Below are positions 1 through 9,765 of a stretch of DNA of 64,000 nt, piece after piece (position 1 is the first letter of the stretch; the number at the start of each line of letters is the position of its first letter). The notes under the pieces were generated by a model. It did no database searches, had not been told where the DNA came from, and saw only the letters and a list, made by a program, of their open reading frames with translations. The stretch is from Ziziphus jujuba (lineage: Eukaryota; Streptophyta; Magnoliopsida; Rosales; Rhamnaceae): NCBI RefSeq assembly GCF_031755915.1, contig NC_083385.1, positions 387,001 to 451,000 of the forward strand, read 5' to 3'. A program made the position numbers and the translations under genes.

Positions 1-1
1 C

Positions 2-1363
2 AAAAAAGGTAAGAAAAATGTGGTTGCCGATGCATTATCCCGAAGGTATGTACTCTTTTCTACCTTAGATGCTAGATTGCTTGGATTTGAACAATTGAAA
101 GAACTTTATGAGCATGATAGTGACTTTGGAGAAATTTTTAGAACCTGTGTGGAACATGGATTTAATAAATTTTACATATTTGAGGGATATTTGTTTAAGG
201 AAAACAAACTTTGTGTGCCTAATTGTAGCATTAGGGAATTATTGGTTTGGGAAGGACATGGGGGTGGTTTAATGGGTCATTTTGGTGTTTTAAAAACTTT
301 ATCCTTGCTGCAAGAACATTTTTATTGGCCTAACATGAGGAGAGATGTTGAGAGAATTTGTGAAAGATGTTTGAAGTGCCGAAAAACAAAATCAACATTG
401 AAGCCGAAGCCTTTGCCGATTCCTACCTATCTTTGGGTAGATTTGTCTATGGATTTTATTCTTGGGTTGCCTAGGTCAAGGACAGGTAAGGATTCAATAT
501 TTGTTGTAGTAGATAGGTTTTCTAAGATGGCACATTTTATTGCATGTAACAAAACTGATGATGCATCCAATATTGCTAATTTATTTTTCAAGGAAATTAT
601 GAGATTGCATGGAATGCCAAGAACTATTGTTTCGGATAGGGATGCTAAGTTCTTAAGCTATTTTTGGAAAACTTTGTGGGCTAAATTAGGTACTAAGCTT
701 TTATTTTCAACTACTTGTCATCCACAAACCGATGGACGAACCGAAGTAGTAAATAGAACCTTGTCTGCATTGTTGAGAGAATTAATTAGTAGAAATTTAA
801 GAACTTGGGAAGAATGTTTGCCACATGTTGAATTTGCATATAATAGGTCTTTACATTCAGCAACTAAATTTACTCCATTTGAAATTGTTTATGGTTTTAA
901 TCCTTTGACTCCATTAGATTTAACACCTTCACCTTTAAGTGTGCGTGCTAATCTAGATGGAAAACAAAAAGCTGATTTTGTAAAGCATATTCATGAGAAT
1001 ACTCGAGCAAATATTGAGAGGAGGACCGAGCAATATGCAAAGGTGGCTAATCAAGGCCGAAAATCAATGGTGTTTGAACCTGGGGATTGGGTGTGGCTGC
1101 ATTTAAGGAAAGAAAGGTTTCCTAAACAAAGGAAATCCAAACTCATACCGAGGGGCGATGGACCTTTTCAAGTTTTGGAGAGGATAAACGACAATGCCTA
1201 CAAACTTGATTTACCGGGTGAGTATAGTGTTAATGCCACCTTTAATGTTGCTGATTTATCTCCTTTTACTGCAGGTGATGACTTCAATTTGAGGACAAAT
1301 CCTTTTCAAGAGGAGGGGAATGATGCGAACCCGCCCGAGCTCGCACAACTGACAACTCACTAG
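2..1363 (+). CDS. Gypsy element A: 3' part of pol (end of RNase H, integrase)
   Basis: Partial polyprotein of a Ty3/gypsy retrotransposon, open from the window edge. The frame enters at the end of RNase H ([10 protein letters not shown]). It continues through the HHCC zinc region of integrase ([10 protein letters not shown], then [10 protein letters not shown]), the DDE core ([34 protein letters not shown]) and a C-terminal GPFQVLERI / FNVADLSPF block. No chromodomain is visible. Compared with element C it lacks four residues (HGLY) between the zinc region and the core. It ends at TAG (1361-1363) inside the 3' LTR; beyond the stop the same frame stays open to 1621. The other catalytic blocks look intact, but the 5' part lies outside the window. 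Confidence 0.93.
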   Translation, partial: KKGKKNVVADALSRRYVLFSTLDARLLGFEQLKELYEHDSDFGEIFRTCVEHGFNKFYIFEGYLFKENKLCVPNCSIRELLVWEGHGGGLMGHFGVLKTLSLLQEHFYWPNMRRDVERICERCLKCRKTKSTLKPKPLPIPTYLWVDLSMDFILGLPRSRTGKDSIFVVVDRFSKMAHFIACNKTDDASNIANLFFKEIMRLHGMPRTIVSDRDAKFLSYFWKTLWAKLGTKLLFSTTCHPQTDGRTEVVNRTLSALLRELISRNLRTWEECLPHVEFAYNRSLHSATKFTPFEIVYGFNPLTPLDLTPSPLSVRANLDGKQKADFVKHIHENTRANIERRTEQYAKVANQGRKSMVFEPGDWVWLHLRKERFPKQRKSKLIPRGDGPFQVLERINDNAYKLDLPGEYSVNATFNVADLSPFTAGDDFNLRTNPFQEEGNDANPPELAQLTTH

Positions 1364-2341
1364 GGTACTGATCTGATACGGATGAAGACTGGACCGATCA
1401 CTAGGGCTCAAGCTAAGCGGTTTAAGGACAACCTTGCTGCCTTTATCCATAAAGTAATTCATTCTCAAAAGGGCTTGTCCATACCTGAAGATAAAAGACC
1501 TGTTTTAAGTATCCAAGTGGTGGAGGCTGATACATCGGACATCCATACATCGGACATTTTATATCGAACACCCATGTCTCGTACATCTGACCTCGGACTT
1601 CGGACATCGGACGTAACTTAGCTCGGACAGACATCAGTTGTCTCGAACAGACATAAGTTAGCTTGGACAGACATCAGTTAGCTCGGACAGACATCAGTTA
1701 GCTCGAAAAGACCATAAGTTAGCTCGGACATCAGGCAGACATAAGTTAGCTCGGTTGAAGACATAATTCAGCCTAGATGTCAAAGTCAACTCGTTACCTA
1801 ATTTGCGATTGACTTTCTTTCTTTTTGGGTTTTTATTTATTTATTTTCTAGACAAATAACATTAGGAAGGTTTTTATTTTATTCTTTCCATTGTAAATTA
1901 ATTAATTCCTAATTTAATATAAAGGAATTAATTAATCAAACTTAGATTAGGAAAGGAAGTATAGTTTCGGCCAACTAGGTTTCTTTATGTGTGTGGCCGG
2001 TTTTACCTAGGGTTTTTAGGGTTTATTTTGTTTCTTTCAAAACTTATTTAAAAGGCTTATATTTCAATAAGAACGCAACTTTGATTTGATTAAGAAAATA
2101 CTTGTGAGATTAATTATCTCTTTGTTCTTTGAGAACACCTAAAACACCATTAGAGAATTGGTTGTTTTAGCTTGACTTATCAATAGGTTTTCCATCCCCT
2201 ATTATGGCGTCTACATTATACCAAGGTTTCTAACCACAGGTTGGTTAGGGGTTGACGTCAATTCCATTAGAACTTGAACTTAATTGAGATCCGGGCTAAT
2301 ATAATACGGGTTTAGGAGCAGGTCGTCCTAGATTCGTATGA
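1321..2341 (+). mobile_element. 3' LTR of gypsy element A
   Basis: Begins TGATGCGAAC directly after a polypurine tract (AAGAGGAGGGGAA, ends 1320) and ends TTCGTATGA, a mutated form of the family end TTCGTATCA. It is 1021 bp and related along most of its length to the LTRs at 9766 and 16909. The family TATA-like block (TTATTTAAAAGG, about 2044) and the conserved last 200 bases are present. The first 300 bases carry the pol reading frame past its stop. A short tandem repeat fills 1613-1770, where other copies have unrelated sequence. The LTR end abuts the inner part of a Mutator-like terminal inverted repeat at 2342, so element A sits inside that element. Confidence 0.9.
1613..1770 (+). repeat. 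20-bp minisatellite inside LTR A
   Basis: About eight imperfect head-to-tail copies of a 20-bp unit (GCTCGGACAGACATCAGTTA and variants with ATAAGTTA). It lies just after the pol-overlapping part of the LTR. Element C does not have it at the matching place. Confidence 0.85.
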
Positions 2342-2412
2342 AAAATGCTTAACGGAATGACCATGTGTTGCGCACATGATCATCAAGCGAGGGTAGATCA
2401 GGTCATTTTTCT
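2342..2412 (+). repeat. MULE left terminal inverted repeat (inner part)
   Basis: Matches the reverse complement of 4883-4958 with a few substitutions. It includes a CACGTGCTGCGCACGTG-like core (here CATGTGTTGCGCACATG) that is itself a palindrome. Confidence 0.85.
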
Positions 2413-2651
2413 GTTTTTAGCTTAGAAAGTAAGGCATAAAAAATGGAGTTTTAGCCCCAATTGTGAAATGGATGAGTTAAGCTGCAGAAAGTTACAGAAA
2501 GTTGCAGAAAGGTGAGAAATGGACTATAGGACTCAAGAAGGTTGACGAAGTAGCTCAAGCTGCAGAAGAAAGCACCTCGTGGAGACATTGCAACTCAAGC
2601 TGCAGCAAATGAATGAATTTCATTGAAGAATATTAACAAACAAAGAAATTG

Positions 2652-3179
2652 ATGGAGGAAATTTTCTGCAACTGTGGAATGCTAGTCGTGGAAAGAACTT
2701 CATGTACTAACATTAACCCAGGAAGAAGATTTCATGGATGTCCAAAATATAAGGTATATTTTACACATTTATGAAAAATATTTAAAAATTTTGTAAACAT
2801 TTTTTTAAATATATGTAGAAGAAAACAAAAAGAAAAAACAAAGATCATATTTTTATATTCTAAAGATATTGCATCTTTGATATTGTTGAGTGAAATGTTG
2901 ATTTAAGATCATTATGCAGTAGGAAATTTGGTTTCTTAATTCCATTGCTACTAACTGTTTCTTAATTTTTTTGACTTACGTTTGCAGAAAAATATGAGAA
3001 AAGGATATGGATTCTTTCAATGGTATGATCCACCAATGTGTCAGCGTTCAACAAGGGTTATACTTGGACTACTAAGAGATATTACAAAGTTAGAGGAAGA
3101 TAAGACCAGACTGAAGAAAATATTTTATGTTGAATTTGTTGTATGTGTATTATTGGCTTATAGAATGATGACAAATTGA
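2652..3179 (+). CDS. GRF-type zinc-finger protein carried by the MULE (two exons)
   Basis: Exon 1 (2652-2753) starts at ATG and encodes a zinc finger: CNCG, then TSCTNINPGRRFHGCP, the GRF signature. A GTATAT donor at 2754 and a TTTGCAG acceptor ending at 2987 give an in-phase intron. Exon 2 (2988-3179) supplies the closing GFFQWYDPP block, a short charged stretch (KLEEDKTRLKK) and a hydrophobic C-terminal segment (FVVCVLLAY) that could be a membrane anchor. The product is about 98 residues. Small GRF proteins ending in a coiled coil and a membrane segment are common in plants and in plant MULEs; their role is not known to me. The frame has no stop, so it may still be translatable. It converges on the transposase remnant, about 200 bases away. 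Confidence 0.75.
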
Positions 3180-3187
3180 TAATGTAA

Positions 3188-3325
3188 TACTGCCAATATC
3201 CCTAATGATATATGTAATAGAGTTGATGAAGACGATAGCATGCTTGCATCAACTTTGTAGATAGAATGAGATAGCTGCCAATATCCTTAATGTTAGTATG
3301 CTTGTATCAACTTTGTATGTAGTCT
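3188..3325 (+). repeat. 75-bp tandem duplication after the GRF gene
   Basis: Two copies of a ~75-bp unit starting TGCCAATATCC(C)TTAATG and ending near CATCAACTTTGTA. The first 16 bases of each copy match the outermost bases of the MULE right end (5059-5074), in the same strand sense. Confidence 0.6.
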
Positions 3326-3387
3326 ACATATATAATTAGCAGCTTCTATGAATGGTTTCTTGTATTTATTCAACCCTGTGAATATGT

Positions 3388-4165
3388 TTACCAGATTGTA
3401 TTTACTAGCTTATTGATATTTTTAGTTTGTTTGTCCATTTTGTAAATGTAATCTGACTTACTGATATCACTCTTTTTACCTCCATTAACATGATCATTTT
3501 GTGGTTGGGCCTCATTGCCACAAACATTGTCCTGATCACTTTCTTCACCTCCACTCACATGCATGTCAAAATCAGGCCAATCATTGCCACCAACATTACC
3601 CTGATCACTCTCTTCACCTCCACTCACATGCATATCAAAATCAGGCCAATCATTGCCACCAACATTGCCCTGATCACTCTCTTCACTTCCACTAACATGC
3701 TGGTTAAAATCAGGAATATCATTTTCTGGTTGGAGAGGGGTATCTAAACCTGAGTCTTGGGATTGGTGTGGATCAGTTTGGGGTTTAAGTTGTTTGGTGC
3801 CTAGTTCCTCCTCCAAATTGTGAGGTTAATTGATCAAAAATCCCAAAGCCACTTGCTGAATGAAATATACTTCCATCACTCTACTATTAGGCAGAATATT
3901 GCACATGTCTACCACATCATGATCTCCTAGGATCCTAACCAAACCATCATTTAGGTTCTTCTTAGGAATCTGATAGAAGTAAGAACATTGACCTTTGATC
4001 CAAATTAGCTTTGCAAACTTATCAAAGCTAAAGTAACACATAGTGTCAGCATGGCAGTAGTCTAAAAAATCAACACTCCCTCTTAAGTACATTGTCTTAC
4101 CCATTATGTCAAACAAGTCACCACCATGGTGAACTTTTAGGGTAAAGTACCCTGACCCAGCAGCT
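3388..4165 (-). pseudogene. MULE transposase, N-terminal region only
   Basis: Minus-strand frame that opens after a CTGCAG acceptor-like site near 4166. It encodes YFTLKVHHGGDLFDIMG, a YLRGSVDFLDYC block and a NDGLVRILGDHDVVDM block, the layout of the N-terminal domain of plant MuDR-type transposases. One in-frame TAA at 3826-3828 separates it from an acidic tail with three near-identical ~20-residue repeats (GGNDWPDFDMHVSGGEESDQ pattern, 3540-3700). The frame stops at 3388. The zinc finger and DDE catalytic domain of a full transposase are missing. The acidic repeats are normal linker-like sequence for this family, but the stop and the truncation make this a broken copy. Confidence 0.72.
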
Positions 4166-4882
4166 GCAGTTATATTTTACAACACAAACAAATAAATAAA
4201 TAGACATGCAGTGATATAGATGCTAGATAAGAAAACATAGTTGTAAACAACTACATTACTACTAGTCACATTATTTGGCATACTGCTTAAAGTTAAAGTA
4301 TTAATAATTCATTCAGGCATATTACACATACACCAACCACATTGCAGTTAACATCATTTTTTTAATTCAATTTACACACATACAAATACAAACTTCCTAA
4401 AATAACTCGAACCTGGGACCACATCCCACCAAAAAAAAATCCATATTTGGGACCACGCCTCACCCACAAACCTAACAACAAGTCAATTTAATACATAACG
4501 TGTATCTGCAGTAGGGAACAAGGTTTTTATTAAAGATGGGATATGGAACCCAGAACTAACACAATCCTCTATCATTTTCACTTTTCAAACCATTAAAAAA
4601 CTTACAACCCAAACAAAGAAGCATAAAATTTTAAATTTTAGAGCCACTTATGATATTTGGGGATTTCATTTTGCACATTCTCCATCTGCCAACTTCGCTT
4701 CTGAGATAAGCTCAGCTACTTCAATTTTTGTTTGCGTAAAATTACTCTCAAAGTTTTGTTCACGTTGCTCAAATTTCTTTCAGCAACTCAATCAGATCAT
4801 TCGATGAATCCCTAAGATGATTTTTCCGCCCAAAAATCCCTATCTGAGGACACTGGTCTCTGATCCCTAATCACACATACGA
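4166..4882. other. MULE interior without recognisable gene
   Basis: AT-rich sequence between the transposase remnant and the right inverted repeat. I see no further coding blocks. It probably held the transposase 5' exon and promoter. Confidence 0.5.
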
Positions 4883-5072
4883 GAAAATGATTTGATCTAC
4901 CTTCGCTTGATGATCACGTGCGCAGCACGTGGCCATTCCATTAAGCATTTTTGACAGAAGAACCAACGGTATAAGGGAAATACAAGTTTGGGGTGCATAT
5001 GCCAAGAAAAATAGTTTAGGGTGCAATGTATCAACCCTGATAAAATTCGGGGCGCATAGCTGCCAATATCCC
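4883..5072 (-). repeat. MULE right terminal inverted repeat
   Basis: Read on the minus strand it begins GGGATATTGGCAGCTATGCG and ends near GATCTACC/ATTTTCT. The inner ~75 bases pair with the left repeat. The outer part has no partner in the window because element A interrupts the left side. Confidence 0.8.
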
Positions 5073-7590
5073 TTAATTTTATATTTTATTCATATGTATG
5101 TATATATATATATATATATATTAAATATATTAATTAGCAATATAAAGCAAAATAACTAATCTATGCTTTCAATTAGATTGTGTTTCAATTTTAAATTAAT
5201 GATTTTTTAAATTAATGAAAAATTTGATAAATTTAATTATTTTAAAATTAAAACGCATCAGGCGATGCTTTTAGCATCAAAAGCGTAACCTATTGTGTTA
5301 ACTTTTGATATTTTAATTAATTTTTTGTTTGAATATTATGTATATAAATATTAAGTATATTAGTAGCAATATGAAGTAAAATAATTAATCTATTCATTAA
5401 ATTTATTTAATCTATTCGTGCTTCAATTTTAAATTAATTAGTTTTTAAATTAATAAGAGTTTGACAAAATTAAATATTTTATAATTTAAAAGTATTAGGC
5501 GATGCTTTCAAAAGCATTGCCTATTATCTTAATTTTTGGAATTGTATTTATTTTTATATTTTATTCTTATGTATATAAATATTAAATATATTAATTAGCA
5601 ATTTCAAGCAACAAAATTAATCTATGCATTTAATTATTTGTATTACAATTTTAAATTAATGTTTTTTAAAAATAAAAAGTTTGATAAATTTAATTATTTT
5701 AAAATTGAAAACCATCAAGCAATACTTTTAGCATCAAAAGCAATGCCTGTTGTGTTAATGTTTGGTATTTTAATTAATTTTATGTTTCATTATTATGTAG
5801 ATAAAATTAAATATATTAATTAGCAATATGAAGTAAAATAATGAATTTATTCATTTAATTTATTTGTGTTTTATTTCTATATTAATCATTTTTTAAATAA
5901 ATAAAATTTCGATAAAATTAATTATTTTACATTTTAAAAGCGTTACGCGACACTTTTAACATTCGGCAGTGCTTTTAAAATCAAAAACTTCATCTATTTT
6001 CTTAATTTTTGAAATTTTATTTAATTTTATGTTTTATTCATCTGTATATTTATATATTAATTAGCAATATGAAGCAAAAACAATTAATCTATGCATTGAA
6101 TTAATTCGTGTTTCAAATTTAACTTAATGATTTTTTAAATTAATAAAGAGTTTGGGAAGTTTAATTGTTTTAAAATTGAAAAGTATTAGGCGATTCTTTT
6201 AGCATAAAAAGCATTGCCTATTGTGTTAATTTTGGGTATTTTAATTATTTTTATGTTTTATTATTATGTATATAAATATTAAATACATTAATTAGCAATA
6301 TGAAACAAAATAGTTAATCAATAAATTTAATTTATTTATGTTTGAATTTAAAATTGATAATTTTTTAAATTAATAAAAATATTTGATAAATTTAATTGTT
6401 TTAAAATTGAAGAGCACCAGGCAACGTTTTTAGTATCCAAAGCATCGCCTATTGTGTTAATTTTTGATATTTTAATTAATTTTACTTTTTCTTAATTTGT
6501 ATATAAATATTAAATAAATTAATTAGCAACAGAAAGTAAAATAATTAATCTATCGATTTAATTGATTTATGTTTGAATTTTAAGTTAATTATTTTCTAGA
6601 TTAATAAAAAGTTTGAGAAATTTAATTATTTTACAATAAAAAAGCATCAGGTAACGTTTTTAACATCAAAAGCGCCGCTTGCTGTGTTAATTTTTGATAT
6701 TTTAACTAATTTTATATTTTATTCAATATATTAATTAGTAATACTAAGTAAGATAGTTAATCTCATTTAATTTTTGTGCATCAATTTTAAGTTAATGATT
6801 TTTTAAACTAATAACAAGTTTGAGAAGTTGAATTGTTTTAAAATTGAAAAACATAAGGCGAACCTTTTGGTATAAAAACATTGTCTATTATACTAATTTT
6901 TGGTATTTTAACTAATTTTTATATTTATTATTATGTATATAAATATTAAATATATAATTAGCAATATAAAGTAAAATAATTAATCTATTGATTTAATTTA
7001 TTTGCCTTTCAATTTTAAACTAATTATTTTTTGAATTAATAAAAGTTTGAGAAATTTAATTGTTTTAAAATTGAAAAGTATCGGGCGACGCTTTTAACAT
7101 TAAAAGCATTGCTTATTATCTTACTTCTTGAAATTTTATTTAATTTTGTGTTTTATTCATATGTATATAAATAATAAATATATTAAGTAATAATTTGAAG
7201 CAAAATAATTAATTTATGTATTTAATTAATTCATTTTTCAATTTTAAATTAATGATTTTTTAAATTAATAAAAAATTTGACAAATTTAATTATTTTAAAA
7301 TTGAAAAGCAGCAAGTGAAGCTTTTAGGGTCAAAAGCGTCGCCTATTGTGTTATCTTCTAGCATTTTACTTAATTTTATGTTTTAATATTATGTATATAA
7401 ATATTAAGCATATTAAATAGCAATATAAAGAAAATAATTAATCTATTGATTTAATTTATTTGTGTTTCATTTTTAAATTAATTATTTTTAAAATTAATAA
7501 AAAGTGTGAGAAATTTAATTATTTGAAAATTGAAAACCATCAGGCGGCGCTTTTAACATCAAAAGCATCGCCTATTGCATCAAGTTAATA
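5073..7590 (+). repeat. Hairpin array 1: ~230-bp tandem repeat, 11 units
   Basis: Eleven units spaced 207-243 bp, with hairpins near 5261, 5498, 5718, 5946, 6189, 6420, 6650, 6857, 7084, 7313 and 7543. Each hairpin is a degenerate AGGCGACGCTTTT arm, a short loop with AACATC, then AAAAGCGTCGCCTA. The rest of the unit is AT-rich and conserved (TATTAATTAGCAATATGAAG, TTTCAATTTTAAATTAATGA). Most hairpin changes are CpG to TpG or CpA. The left edge is the MULE end in mid-unit; the right edge abuts gypsy B. The array is homologous, in reverse orientation, to the one at 41038-42420. A CACTA subterminal origin is inferred; no CACTA end is visible here. Confidence 0.85.
5099..5121. repeat. (TA)n microsatellite
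   Basis: About 11 TA dinucleotides inside the first visible array unit. A longer (AT)n tract occupies the matching place in the array at 41168. Confidence 0.9.
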
Positions 7591-7599
7591 AAAAGAGAG

Positions 7600-9765
7600 A
7601 TTTGAAGTCATACTGCATCAAAAACCTAAAAATTGTGCAATTTGTTTTTGTTTGGAGAATGGATCAGGTTTGGCGATATTTTGGCATTGGAATTGCAATT
7701 TTGGTGTTGTTTCTTGCTATTGGAGTTGGTTTTTATATTCTGGGAGTGATTTTTTTTAAAAAAAAAAAAAGGAACAAAAGGCGAAGATTAAAAAAAATAA
7801 AAAATTATGCGCAAAGGTTGGTTTTGGTAGATTATTGTTGGGAAATTGATTGTTTTTGGAAAACACAATTGTAACTGCTGGGTTGCTGATTATTTGTTCA
7901 ATATTTGGTTGCTGGATTTTGAATTTTGAGTGCTAAATTTGTTTGGATTAAAATTGTTAAAGGATTTGAGACAAAGACTTTAATTATAAGAACTACAACC
8001 AACAATTTTTCCATATTTTGTTCAAATTATTTCTTGTTCGTTGTTTGAATCTCTTTTCCAGATTTTATCCTTGAATTATTGGTCCTTAATATTTTGATTT
8101 ATCTCTTGTTAAATCCAAAAATCTACTTTGTTAATTTTACCTTTGTTTTGGTTAGATTGGCCCAGACTAATCTGGCCGAACACCCACTAGCATCTAAATT
8201 GAGTAGTAAGTTTGATTCTAAACCTTCTAGAACTCGTGACATTATTTGTTTTAAATGACAGGGTCAAGGACATATTGCCAATTGATGTCCGAATCGAAGA
8301 ATAATGGTGCTGAAAGGCAATAGAGAGTAGGAGTCCGAAAGTTAAGAATCAGAGGAAGAGACCAAATTTGTTGATGAAGAAATTAGAGATGAAGAACATG
8401 AAGAACCCAAGACACTTAAAGCCTCAAAAGCTGAACTGAGCTTGGTAGTAAGGAAGGTTCTAACCATGTATAAAGATAAGGATCAAACCCAAAGAGAAAA
8501 CATCTTCTATAATCGACGTGAAATACAAGATAACATTTGTAGTATGATAATTGATAGTGGAAGTTGTGCTAATGTAATTAGTAATGTGATAGGTTAGAAA
8601 TTAGGGTTAATAACCATTAAACATCCCCAACCATATAGATTACAATGGCTTAATGATAGTGGTGAGATGAAAGCAAACAAACAAGCCAAGGTAAAATTCA
8701 GCATTGATAAATATGTGAATGTTGTTTTATGTGATGTTGTTCCCATACATGCTGGCCATATTTTATTGGGTAGGCCATGGAAATTTGATAAAGATACCAT
8801 ACATTATGGTAGAGAGAATTCCATTGTATTTAAATTTAAGGGAAATAAGATTAAGCCTGGAGTTTGGAGCTATTAACTCCATACGAAGTATTTAGAGACC
8901 AACTTCAAATGTAACAAAGGAGGGAGCCAAACGGCACAAGGACAAAGCAAGCATGGCACCTAAGGCTTCACCATTTGTGAAGGTAGGTAAGGCCGACTCA
9001 TCCATCCAAGGTAAGTCTTCAAAAATTGAATTTGAGGGGAAAAGGAGAGATGAACCCGAGAGAGAGAAAAATGGTCAGAAAGTCGAGAGTGAGGGAAAAA
9101 TAATGGTGGCCAAGAGAGGTAAAGAAAAAGAGAGAAAAGAGAAGAAAAAGAAAAATTTTATCTTAGTTTAGGTGAGGTTAAAAAGGCAACTTTGAGTAAT
9201 AAATCATTTTCGATCATGATTTATAAAGATGTTTATCTAAATTATTAAGCTAACCGTGAAAGCGATTGAATTGCCAAGTTCTATTTCTTCTTTTTTGCAA
9301 GAATTTAATTATGTCTTTTTGGAGGAAATTCCTAGTAGTTTACCACCTCTTTGAGGGATTGAATATCAAATTGATTTTATTCCTAAAACTGCATTTCCTA
9401 ATAAGCCTGCATATAGAAGTAATCCCGAGGAGATAAAGGAGCTACAAAGCCAGGTCAGTGAATTGCTTGAAAAAAGTTATATTAGAGAAAGCACAAGTCC
9501 ATGTGCTGTCCTTATTTTATTAGTACCTAAGAAAGATGGTTCATGGCGCATGTGTGTAGATTGTAGAGCCATTAATAATATAATCATTAAGTATAGACAT
9601 CCTATTCCTAGATTAGATGATATGCTTGATGAATTGTATGGTGCATACATGTTTCCTAAAATTGATCTTAGGAGCGGGTATCATCAAATTAGGATGAAAC
9701 AGGGGGATGAATGAAAAACTGCATTTAAGTCTAAGTATGGTTTGTATGAGTAGTTAGTAATGCCT
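7600..9765 (+). pseudogene. Gypsy element B, left part: 5' UTR, gag end, protease, RT start
   Basis: Decayed copy of the same family as element C, in plus orientation. From about 7655 it matches the C leader (poly-A tract near 7758, GTGCTAAATTT at 7932, AACTACAACCAACAA at 7990). Coding begins near 8240 with a ruined zinc knuckle (two TGA stops within it). The aspartic protease block follows ([13 protein letters not shown], 8545-8583; [10 protein letters not shown], 8756-8785), then RT from about 9430 ([31 protein letters not shown]). Many stops, for example TGA after QGDE at 9712. The 5' LTR is missing; the copy starts against the hairpin array. It breaks at TGCCT (9761-9765), where element C is inserted, and resumes at 18059. 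Confidence 0.88.
9761..9765. repeat. Target-site duplication of element C, left (TGCCT)
   Basis: Identical to 18059-18063. Joining the flanks at one TGCCT restores the RT reading frame of the older copy across the Met-Pro codons. Confidence 0.95.

Larger units (their letters stand above)
2342..5072. mobile_element. Mutator-like element (MULE) with GRF zinc-finger gene; left end cut by gypsy A
   Basis: The inner parts of two long inverted repeats match: 2342-2412 (AAAATGCTTAACGGAATGACC on) is the reverse complement of about 4883-4958. The right repeat runs on to a terminal GGGATATTGGCAGC (minus strand, ends 5072). The outer ~115 bases of the left repeat are missing because gypsy A lies there. 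Between them are a GRF zinc-finger gene on the plus strand and a transposase N-terminus on the minus strand, arranged convergently. The MULE catalytic domain is absent, so the element is non-autonomous. Right of 5072 the sequence is mid-unit of the 230-bp array, so the MULE landed in that array. Its 9-bp target duplication cannot be checked because the left end is outside the window. Confidence 0.8.

Noticed and set aside
3490..3747. Plus-strand frame with repeated LITLFTSTHMH
   Set aside because: Antisense of the acidic repeats of the MULE transposase remnant.
5073..7590. CRISPR-like array (regular repeats with short palindromes)
   Set aside because: Plant nuclear context, 230-bp diverged units without unique spacers, and no cas genes; transposon subterminal repeats fit better.
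7575..7874. 99-codon frame with a hydrophobic segment that looks like a small membrane protein
   Set aside because: It lies over the leader of gypsy B, homologous to the non-coding leader of element C; the hydrophobic stretch comes from T-rich DNA.
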